A stretch of 5,134 nt of DNA. Source: an uncultured Erysipelotrichaceae bacterium. Lineage in GTDB: Bacteria > Bacillota_I > Bacilli_A > RF39 > UBA660. Under the pieces are notes generated by a model, which had not been told where the DNA came from, made no database searches, and saw only the letters and a program-made list of their open reading frames with translations. Positions 1-5,134 of the stretch are shown here, piece after piece. Every line of letters begins with the position of its first letter. Positions within the stretch are counted from its first letter, which is position 1. Location: NCBI GenBank assembly GCA_902797415.1, contig CADBSQ010000046.1:1-5134 (forward strand). The letters are read 5' to 3'. Both the position numbers and the translations under genes were made by a program.

Positions 1-363
1 TTAATTGAAGAAGGACACCTTTATATCGCTATGCCACCTCTATATAAAGTAGATGCTGGTAAAAAAAGTACCTATTTTTGGACTACAGAAGAACTAAATG
101 AGTACCTAGATACCGCCAAAAATAAGAGACAAAGTACTGAGGTTCAAAGATATAAAGGTCTTGGTGAAATGAATGCTATACCTTTATGGGAAACAACAAT
201 GAATCCAGAAACTAGAAATATAATTAGAGTTAATATAAAAGATGCGGCTCTTGCTGAAAAAAGAGTAAATATACTTATGGGTGAAAAAGCTGCACCTAGA
301 AAAGAGTGGATCAATGAAAATGTAGTATTTACTCTAGAAGATGATTATAATGCAAATGCTTAA
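1..363 (+). CDS. parE: DNA topoisomerase IV subunit B, C-terminal fragment (5' end outside window)
   Basis: This is the last 120 residues of a type IIA topoisomerase B subunit. The reading frame is open from base 1 and stops with TAA at 361-363; the ATPase, transducer and most of the TOPRIM domain lie upstream of the window. The family hallmark QRYKGLGEMN is at visible residues 49-58, followed by LWETTMNPETR, where the protein packs against its ParC/GyrA partner. ParE is preferred over GyrB because of the tail (IIRVNIKDA, AEKRVNILMGEK, EWINENVVFTLE). Bacillota ParE proteins have a WI-x-x-NV-x-FTLE-like ending, whereas GyrB typically ends near a YVKNLDI-like sequence. With ParC it would form topoisomerase IV, which unlinks daughter chromosomes using ATP. 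No parC follows; the next gene is a Xer recombinase that overlaps this one by about 14 bases. GyrB remains the alternative, but is less likely. Confidence 0.9.
   Translation, partial: LIEEGHLYIAMPPLYKVDAGKKSTYFWTTEELNEYLDTAKNKRQSTEVQRYKGLGEMNAIPLWETTMNPETRNIIRVNIKDAALAEKRVNILMGEKAAPRKEWINENVVFTLEDDYNANA
336..340 (+). promoter_or_regulatory. weak ribosome binding site for the Xer recombinase, deciding the start
   Basis: AGAAG inside the end of parE lies 9 bases before the ATG at 350, a normal spacing. It touches the ATG at 341, which therefore cannot use it, and is 15 bases from the ATG at 356. This favours 350. The match to the Shine-Dalgarno consensus is weak, and translation may also rely on ribosomes finishing parE at 361-363. 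Confidence 0.35.
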
Positions 364-1252
364 TGAATACATTGATAATTTTTTAGACTATTTAGAGTAC
401 GAGAGAAAGTACTCTTTTCATACTGTAGAAAATTATGAAAGAGACTTAACAAAATACAAAAATTATATAGAAAAAGAAAAGATAAACTTTAAAAATATGG
501 ACTACTCTAAAGTAGCAGATTATACTATATATCTTAAAACAAGTGGATATAGTCCGTCTAGTATAAATAGACATTTATCCTCAATAAGAACGTTTTATAC
601 ATACTTATTAAATACAAATAAAGTACAAAATAACCCATTTAAGCTTATAAAAGGACCAAAAAAGGAAAAAAAACTACCAAATTACTTGAAATATGACGAG
701 TTTTTAGATATTATACGTGTATGTGACTCAAGTGATCTGGGGGTAAGAAACCTACTTATATTAGAGCTATTATTTGCCACTGGAATCAGGGTTAGTGAAT
801 TAGTTAACATAAAATTAAATGACATTAACTTAAACGAAAGAGAAATTAAAATATTTGGTAAAGGTGGAAAATCAAGAATAGTTTATTTTAACAAAGTTTG
901 TCATAAAGTTATGATAGATTACTTAAATAATCACAGACTAATCTTATTAAAAAACAAAAAGCATGATTATTTAATAGTTAATCATCTGGGAAATAAATTA
1001 ACTAGAAGAGGTGTAGAAGATATCTTAGATAAAATCATTAAAAAATCTAGTTTAAAGCATAAAATATCACCTCATACTTTGAGACATACATTTGCAACAC
1101 TGTTATTAAATGAGGGAATGGATATAAGGGAAGTTCAAGAGCTTTTAGGACATAAAAACTTATCTACTACAAGTATTTACACTCATGTAACCAACCAAGA
1201 ATTAAGAAAGGTTTTTCTAAAATACCATCCTAGAGATAAATTTAAGTCATAA
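350..1252 (+). CDS. xerC: Xer-family tyrosine recombinase (XerC-like)
   Basis: This is a complete site-specific tyrosine recombinase of 300 residues, the usual length for XerC/XerD. Numbered from the ATG at 350, the N-terminal SAM-like DNA-binding domain spans about residues 3-85 (YLEYERKYSFHTVENYERDL is typical) and the catalytic domain about 105-295. All catalytic residues are visible: Arg147 in ATGIRVSEL, Lys171 in GKGGKSR, His242 and Arg245 in SPHTLRHTF, His268 in LLGHKNLSTTS, and nucleophile Tyr277 in SIYTHV. The tail ending in YHPRDK resembles the HPRA ending of host XerC/XerD. Such enzymes resolve chromosome dimers at dif during division. Starts at 341 and 356 are also possible; 350 was chosen from the ribosome-site spacing and family length. 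The gene overlaps parE and sits 13 bases before the next gene, so it is probably co-transcribed. The parE linkage and Xer-like ends favour a housekeeping role over a phage or transposon integrase. XerC versus XerD is not certain from sequence alone. Confidence 0.88.
   Translation: MQMLNEYIDNFLDYLEYERKYSFHTVENYERDLTKYKNYIEKEKINFKNMDYSKVADYTIYLKTSGYSPSSINRHLSSIRTFYTYLLNTNKVQNNPFKLIKGPKKEKKLPNYLKYDEFLDIIRVCDSSDLGVRNLLILELLFATGIRVSELVNIKLNDINLNEREIKIFGKGGKSRIVYFNKVCHKVMIDYLNNHRLILLKNKKHDYLIVNHLGNKLTRRGVEDILDKIIKKSSLKHKISPHTLRHTFATLLLNEGMDIREVQELLGHKNLSTTSIYTHVTNQELRKVFLKYHPRDKFKS
394..415 (+). other. 7-bp perfect inverted repeat followed by four T's, just after the parE stop
   Basis: AGAGTAC (394-400) and GTACTCT (409-415) are exact reverse complements around an 8-base loop, and the T run covers 415-418. 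It lies about 30 bases past the parE stop but inside the xerC coding region, over the conserved YERKYS residues. The shape resembles a weak intrinsic terminator or attenuator. The T tract is short and the stem has only three G-C pairs, so a by-product of coding is quite possible. Confidence 0.3.
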
Positions 1253-1258
1253 AGGGGG
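1253..1258 (+). promoter_or_regulatory. ribosome binding site of the 450-residue unknown protein
   Basis: AGGGGG directly follows the xerC stop (1250-1252) and lies 7 bases before the ATG at 1266. It is the only G-rich run in the junction and fixes the start of the next gene. The 13-base gap leaves no room for a promoter or terminator, so the gene is probably read from the upstream transcript. Confidence 0.7.
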
Positions 1259-1265
1259 CTTAAAA

Positions 1266-2618
1266 ATGTATAATTTTAACTTAATAAATAGTAAAACTGA
1301 AGATGAATATAAAGAGTTCTTTGCTAGTAGAAGTAGCAATCTAGCTTTACTAAGCTCTTATATTAATAGATTCAGTAGTTCAAAAACTCCTGATTTTACT
1401 GATTTACTTAGTGCTGTTGAGTTAGTTTGCTATATAAAAACAAATGATATTAAAACAGAATTTGATTCTATGATAAACGACTTTTTAAATGATTTATATT
1501 GTGAATTTATATTAAAACCTAAAAGGTTTGTGGATTTAAAAATATTTAGAGAACCGTTTTTGAGTAAATGTTTTGGACCAGAAAATAAAAAGAAAATTGA
1601 AGCTTTACTTGATAGTATGGCTTTAGATTATAGTTTGGCTGTAAGAACATACATTAATAAAAGAACTGCGCCAAGTGATAAATTAAATAACATGTATATT
1701 TATGCAAGTCGTTTTGCTAAAAATGAAAAAGACTTTTTACTAGATGATATTCTTTATAATTATCCTGTGTTTTCACCTGCTAAAAAGGAATTTTTAATAA
1801 ATAGTTTAACTGAAAGAGTATGTGCTAATTTAGGGTTAGATTTTGACTCTATAACTATAAATATTTCTGGCGCTGGATTGGTATCTCACAGTAATAGGAT
1901 GAATATGATTACTGTAGGAGAAGAAGGATTAGACCTTTTAGATAATAACTTGTACGAGTTTATGCCTCATCTCATAAGAGAAATCAAATCTTTGGCAGTA
2001 GCTAAAACAATGCCTAGTAGCATAGATGATTTTTATGCAGTAAAAAATGAAATATTTAAGCATTACATGCAGGATAGTTTTTTAGAGGTCTATGAGGATA
2101 AATTCGGTTCGTTAGAAGATAATACTTCGGGTATATACGGATACATGGAAACAAATGAACTGCTTCGTGGTGTAAATGTTCCATCAAAAAGCGTTATTAC
2201 TTCCAATATACTTCAAAACGATAGGAGAGCTAGAGAATTAGAAAACAACGTTAATAAAGAATCCTTCTTTGTTGATCTAAACGTTTTAAGTAGATTAATT
2301 CACTCTAAAGATAAGATACTATCTGAATATCCATCTCTATACGTTTTATTTGATGAAAATGGCCGTTTTATAGATGAACGAACTATTCTTAATACCGAGA
2401 GTCATGCTGAAGAATTAATTCGTTTGTTTTATAGAACATACAAAAAATATCAAGATAAAGAATTGACAGGATTTGAAAAATCCGTTGCTACCGCAAATGG
2501 AGATGTATTTAATAGATTTAATAATACAGGTTTAATAGACAAACGATTAGCTGAAATAAGAAGCGAAGGTTACACAAAAAGATACAATGCTTGGGGAGGG
2601 GGACCAAAAAATGAGTAA
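1266..2618 (+). CDS. protein of unknown function, possibly with a degenerate zincin-like core
   Basis: I do not recognise this 450-residue protein. It has no signal peptide, membrane segment or internal repeat and looks soluble and mainly helical, so it is probably cytosolic. Residues 1-190 are mostly helical with many Lys, Asp and Phe. Residues 195-217 look like two beta strands (SITINIS, then NMITVGEE). A helix follows at about 229-247 carrying HLIREIKS. In zincin metallopeptidases the same strand-strand-helix layout carries HExxH; here that position would read REIKS, keeping the Glu (239) but losing both His. A GYMETNELL segment (291-300) falls where a third metal ligand region might be. 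This is inference only, and no catalysis is claimed. Residues 330-400 hold another helical or mixed region (LYVLFDENGRFIDE). The C-terminal tail AWGGGPKNE is encoded by the ribosome binding site of the next gene, with which it overlaps by 8 bases. Start 1266 is set by the strong AGGGGG site. Confidence 0.85.
   Translation: MYNFNLINSKTEDEYKEFFASRSSNLALLSSYINRFSSSKTPDFTDLLSAVELVCYIKTNDIKTEFDSMINDFLNDLYCEFILKPKRFVDLKIFREPFLSKCFGPENKKKIEALLDSMALDYSLAVRTYINKRTAPSDKLNNMYIYASRFAKNEKDFLLDDILYNYPVFSPAKKEFLINSLTERVCANLGLDFDSITINISGAGLVSHSNRMNMITVGEEGLDLLDNNLYEFMPHLIREIKSLAVAKTMPSSIDDFYAVKNEIFKHYMQDSFLEVYEDKFGSLEDNTSGIYGYMETNELLRGVNVPSKSVITSNILQNDRRARELENNVNKESFFVDLNVLSRLIHSKDKILSEYPSLYVLFDENGRFIDERTILNTESHAEELIRLFYRTYKKYQDKELTGFEKSVATANGDVFNRFNNTGLIDKRLAEIRSEGYTKRYNAWGGGPKNE
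2593..2602 (+). promoter_or_regulatory. strong G-rich ribosome binding site of the 389-residue unknown protein
   Basis: GGGGAGGGGG lies 8 bases before the ATG at 2611 and contains GGAGG (2595-2599). It decides the start: the upstream in-frame ATG at 2587 lies before this site and has no ribosome site of its own. The run also encodes Trp-Gly-Gly-Gly near the end of the preceding protein. With the ATGAGTAA overlap of start and stop, it indicates coupled translation of the two genes. Confidence 0.75.
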
Positions 2619-3780
2619 TCCAATTGAAACATATTTAAAGCATCCAAAATACCCTATAACACTACTTAAAAACAAATCTTTACGATATACATTTTCAGGA
2701 AAAAATGAAACAAAAAGACTAATGTTTGTCGATAATCTTGAAAAAGAAGTAATTAATGGTACTGATTTAAGTATTGATTTAAGGAGAAATTATGCTAATA
2801 AAGTTCTTGATTTAGCTGTTAAACATAATCTATTCTTTTTTGAGTCGAGTATATTTGATAAACCAGCAATGGAAATTCTTTTTAATAAAGGAAAACATAA
2901 AACAATTGAAACATTTAAAGAAAACATCATACAAAGTCTAATTTCTAAAGACAGTGATGATTTAACCAGGGAAGATTATTTAGTACTAATTAGCCTTATT
3001 GGTAAAGATAATAATCGACTAGAACTAACTAGACTTATGTATATGAAATATAGAGATTTACAAAATAAAGATGATATAACACTTTATGAAGCAGAATTTT
3101 TAATAAAATATACTCTTTATATAAGTGGTTCGACCATTAAATCATATATCTCAAACCTTAATTATTATGATAATAGTTTTAATGAACCTATACACTTTTA
3201 CTTCGATGAAGAAGAAAGAGTATTAGTTTTCAATGAAAGACTAATTCGTAAATTAACTAAACAAAAGAATAAAGATACATCGACTTCCCAGTTTCTAGTA
3301 CTTAAAGCATTAGAAGTATCATTTTTTGAAAAAGAGGTAAATGATTTATATAATGGTGTAGTCAATTATAGAACGATAGAGATTGCTATAACAAATCTTT
3401 TACATAAGTATATTGAGGACTACAGGGATGAAGCCTTTTTAGGCCAAAGAAAAATATCAAAGATAAGAACTATTTTATTTGAAGAAGATTCATTACCAAC
3501 AAATAAAGTGTCCAGTGTATCGGAAATGAGTACAAATGCATCAAGCTTTTCTCATTTGCAAGAAGATGATATTAAGGCACTAGATGAAATTATATATTAC
3601 TATCCAAATGAATTAGATAACTATGGTATACTTAAACACTTCTATAAGCAAGATGGAACAAGAAAGGAATCTATCGATATAGAGCCTGATGATGTATATT
3701 TAAGTTATATTTTAAATTTATTTGAAAGAACTAAGAAAAAACCACACATAATTAGCAAAAAAAGCGATCCATTTAATTAA
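2611..3780 (+). CDS. protein of unknown function, possible diverged relative of the preceding one
   Basis: I do not recognise this 389-residue protein. The start at 2611 (MSNPIETYLK) is chosen over the in-frame ATG at 2587 because the strong GGGGAGGGGG site lies between them. There is no signal peptide or membrane segment. Residues 1-180 are largely helical and rich in Lys, Leu and Ile. Residues 194-208 look like two strands (PIHFYFD, RVLVFNE), followed by a helix with LKALEVSFFEKE (231-242) and then YRTIEIAITNLLHKYI (253-268). This order resembles a zincin core, in which a helix bears HExxH and a later helix often carries an NEAITE-like segment. Here the HExxH position would be LEVSF, with Glu235 kept and both His absent. 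The parallel with the preceding protein suggests a distant paralogue pair, but overall identity is low by eye. A Ser-rich probable linker (301-314) separates a C-terminal helical region (317-375). The gene ends with TAA at 3778-3780, and no strong terminator follows. Confidence 0.85.
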   Translation: MSNPIETYLKHPKYPITLLKNKSLRYTFSGKNETKRLMFVDNLEKEVINGTDLSIDLRRNYANKVLDLAVKHNLFFFESSIFDKPAMEILFNKGKHKTIETFKENIIQSLISKDSDDLTREDYLVLISLIGKDNNRLELTRLMYMKYRDLQNKDDITLYEAEFLIKYTLYISGSTIKSYISNLNYYDNSFNEPIHFYFDEEERVLVFNERLIRKLTKQKNKDTSTSQFLVLKALEVSFFEKEVNDLYNGVVNYRTIEIAITNLLHKYIEDYRDEAFLGQRKISKIRTILFEEDSLPTNKVSSVSEMSTNASSFSHLQEDDIKALDEIIYYYPNELDNYGILKHFYKQDGTRKESIDIEPDDVYLSYILNLFERTKKKPHIISKKSDPFN

Positions 3781-3799
3781 TATTTTTTAATTTAAAGAT

Positions 3800-3827
3800 T
3801 TGACTTTTATTTTCTATACGGTATAAT
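3800..3827 (+). promoter_or_regulatory. sigma-A-like promoter of serS
   Basis: A -35 box TTGACT (3800-3805, one mismatch to TTGACA) and a perfect -10 box TATAAT (3822-3827) are separated by 16 bases. Transcription would start near 3834, giving a leader of about 30 bases before the serS ATG. That is too short for a T-box or other riboswitch. It is the best promoter in the window and separates serS from the upstream operon. Confidence 0.75.
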
Positions 3828-3849
3828 TATTTTATACACAAGCTAAGAG

Positions 3850-3856
3850 AAAGGGA
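3850..3856 (+). promoter_or_regulatory. ribosome binding site of serS
   Basis: AAAGGGA lies 7 bases before the ATG at 3864. It supports that start, which also matches the usual SerRS N-terminus (MIDIELIRND; bacterial SerRS commonly begin with ML-D-x-x-x-IR). Confidence 0.65.
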
Positions 3857-3863
3857 TTGTATT

Positions 3864-5134
3864 ATGATAGATATAGAATTAATTAGAAACGATAAGGAAA
3901 GAGTAAAAGAAAATATTAAGAAAAAATTTCAAGATAAAAAGCTACCCTTGGTAGATGAAGTTTATGAAAACGATATAAATGTAAGAAAAATTAAAGGCGA
4001 AGGAGATAGCCTAAGAAATAAAAAAAATACTATTAGCAAAGAAATAGGTATTCTAATAAAAGACGGAAAGACTAAAGAAGCAGAAGAAGCTAAAAAAGAA
4101 GTAAAAGAACTTAACGAAAAGATAGCTGCTTTAGAAGAGGAAGAAGAACTTTTAAATAAAAAAATAAATGAAGCAATGATGCTAATACCAAATATTATTG
4201 CAGATGACGTGCCAATAGGCGAGGATGATTCTAAAAATGTAGAGGAAAAAAGATTTGGTAAATGTGAAAAGAAGAGTTATGAAGTTCCATATCACGCTGA
4301 TATCATGGCAAAATTTAATGGCTTAGATAAAGAAGCTGCTGGGCGTGTATCAGGTGCAGGTTTCTACTATCTAGTGGGTGATATTGCAAGACTTCATTCT
4401 GCTGTATTATCTTATGCAAGAGACTTTATGATTGATAAAGGATTTACTTACTGTATACCACCATTTATGATCAGAGGTTCTGCTGTAGATGGTGTTATGT
4501 CTTTTGAAGAAAAAGAAGATATGATGTACAAAATTGAAGGTGAAGATCTGTATTTAATTGGTACTAGTGAACACTCTATGATTGCTAAATTTAAAGATCA
4601 GATCATTGATGAAAAAGATCTACCTTTAACACTCACATCTTATTCTCCTTGTTTTAGAAAAGAAGTAGGTGCCCATGGTATCGAAGAACGTGGTGTTTAT
4701 AGGGTTCATCAATTTGAAAAACAAGAAATGGTTGTAATTTGTAAAAAAGAAGATGCGGATGACTTCTATGAAAAAATGTATAATTATACAATTGAGTTAT
4801 TCCAAAATCTTGATATACCTGTTAGAAAATTAGTATGCTGTTCAGGAGATCTAGCAGATCTTAAGTATAAATCTTGTGATGTAGAAGCTTATAGTCCAAG
4901 GCAAGATGATTTCTTCGAAGTAGGATCATGCTCAAACCTAACGGATGCTCAAGCAAGAAGATTAAAGATTAGATATAAAGATGAAGATGGAAACAGTGTA
5001 TATGCTTATACTTTAAATAACACTGTTTTAACACCACCTAGAATGCTTATTGCCTTTTTAGAAAATAACTATAATGAAGACGGAAGCGTAAGCATTCCAA
5101 AGGCTTTAAGACCATACATGGGTGGAGTAGAAAA
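3864..5134 (+). CDS. serS: serine--tRNA ligase, archaeal/eukaryal-like core (3' end just outside window)
   Basis: Seryl-tRNA synthetase charges tRNA-Ser with serine using ATP in the cytosol, and also supplies Ser-tRNA for selenocysteine where that pathway exists. There are 423 residues here; the family has about 425-430, so only the last few are missing. Residues 1-110 form the N-terminal arm, with a Lys/Glu-rich coiled coil (about 40-105) that contacts the long variable arm of tRNA-Ser. The class II catalytic core follows: GTSEH (233-237) for serine binding, motif 2 with FRKE (264-267) and RVHQFEKQE (280-288), SCSN (355-358), and motif 3 with Arg393 in TPPRMLIAFLEN. Several signatures differ from common bacterial SerRS: TSEH instead of TAEV, EVGAHG instead of EAGSAG, RVHQFEK instead of RQHQFxK, and TLNNTVLTPPRM instead of TLNGSGLAVGRT. 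They resemble archaeal/eukaryal enzymes, or the second SerRS type that I recall from some clostridia. The gene has its own promoter and is separate from the upstream operon. Confidence 0.95.
   Translation, partial: MIDIELIRNDKERVKENIKKKFQDKKLPLVDEVYENDINVRKIKGEGDSLRNKKNTISKEIGILIKDGKTKEAEEAKKEVKELNEKIAALEEEEELLNKKINEAMMLIPNIIADDVPIGEDDSKNVEEKRFGKCEKKSYEVPYHADIMAKFNGLDKEAAGRVSGAGFYYLVGDIARLHSAVLSYARDFMIDKGFTYCIPPFMIRGSAVDGVMSFEEKEDMMYKIEGEDLYLIGTSEHSMIAKFKDQIIDEKDLPLTLTSYSPCFRKEVGAHGIEERGVYRVHQFEKQEMVVICKKEDADDFYEKMYNYTIELFQNLDIPVRKLVCCSGDLADLKYKSCDVEAYSPRQDDFFEVGSCSNLTDAQARRLKIRYKDEDGNSVYAYTLNNTVLTPPRMLIAFLENNYNEDGSVSIPKALRPYMGGVE

Noticed and set aside
341..349. ATG at 341 as the start of the Xer recombinase
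   Set aside because: The only purine-rich site (336-340) touches it, giving no usable spacing. The ATG at 350 is better placed and gives the typical family length.
346..351. TATAAT at the end of parE as a promoter for xerC
   Set aside because: There is no recognisable -35 box 15-19 bases upstream, and any transcript would start downstream of the chosen xerC start codon.
2469..2483. Perfect inverted repeat GGATTT-gaa-AAATCC, just after a TTGACA
   Set aside because: It lies within the coding region of the 450-residue protein, has a short stem, no T run, and no matching -10 box after the TTGACA. It is probably chance.
2587..2610. In-frame ATG at 2587 as an earlier start for the 389-residue protein
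   Set aside because: The strong ribosome site (2593-2602) lies downstream of it and is correctly spaced for the ATG at 2611; nothing comparable precedes 2587.
350..3780. Recombinase plus two unknown genes as a mobile element or integrated island
   Set aside because: No flanking direct repeats, tRNA target or change in base composition is visible. The recombinase overlaps the housekeeping parE and has the C-terminal ending of host Xer proteins.
3772..3796. AT-only near-palindrome around the stop of the 389-residue gene (TTTAATTAA with TTAATTTAAA) as a terminator
   Set aside because: The stem has no G-C pairs and needs a bulge, and the T run lies within the loop region rather than after the stem. 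It fits the AT-rich background.
1..5134. CRISPR arrays, tRNA or rRNA genes, insertion sequences, and genes on the minus strand
   Set aside because: No regularly spaced repeats, cloverleaf structures or terminal inverted repeats were seen. The window is almost fully covered by + strand genes with good ribosome sites.

Overview
The window looks like a piece of chromosome from an AT-rich (low-GC) member of the Bacillota, possibly a Bacilli lineage with a reduced genome. The grounds are the AT-rich coding, strong preference for AGA and A/T-ending codons, purine-rich Shine-Dalgarno sites, a Bacillota-type ParE C-terminus and a sigma-A-like promoter. TGG is used for tryptophan and no internal TGA is needed, so the standard bacterial code fits. 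The genus cannot be told from the sequence.

All genes lie on the + strand. Positions 1-363 are the 3' end of parE (topoisomerase IV subunit B). It overlaps a complete Xer-type tyrosine recombinase gene (350-1252). This is followed 13 bases later by a 450-residue protein of unknown function (1266-2618), which overlaps by 8 bases a 389-residue protein of unknown function (2611-3780). The tight spacing makes parE-xerC-unknown-unknown a probable single transcript. After a short AT-rich gap with a clear -35/-10 promoter, serS (seryl-tRNA synthetase) starts at 3864 and runs off the window only a few residues before its expected end.

ParE (decatenation of replicated chromosomes) and a Xer recombinase (chromosome dimer resolution) both act at the end of replication, so their linkage makes sense. 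The two unknown proteins are the most interesting part. They look soluble, without signal peptide or membrane segment. Each contains a strand-strand-helix stretch resembling the core of a zinc-metallopeptidase (zincin) domain, but with the HExxH histidines missing. This supports only a tentative idea: they may be diverged, catalytically dead relatives of one family, produced together by translational coupling. The SerRS is also unusual: its catalytic core has archaeal/eukaryal-like signatures rather than the common bacterial ones.
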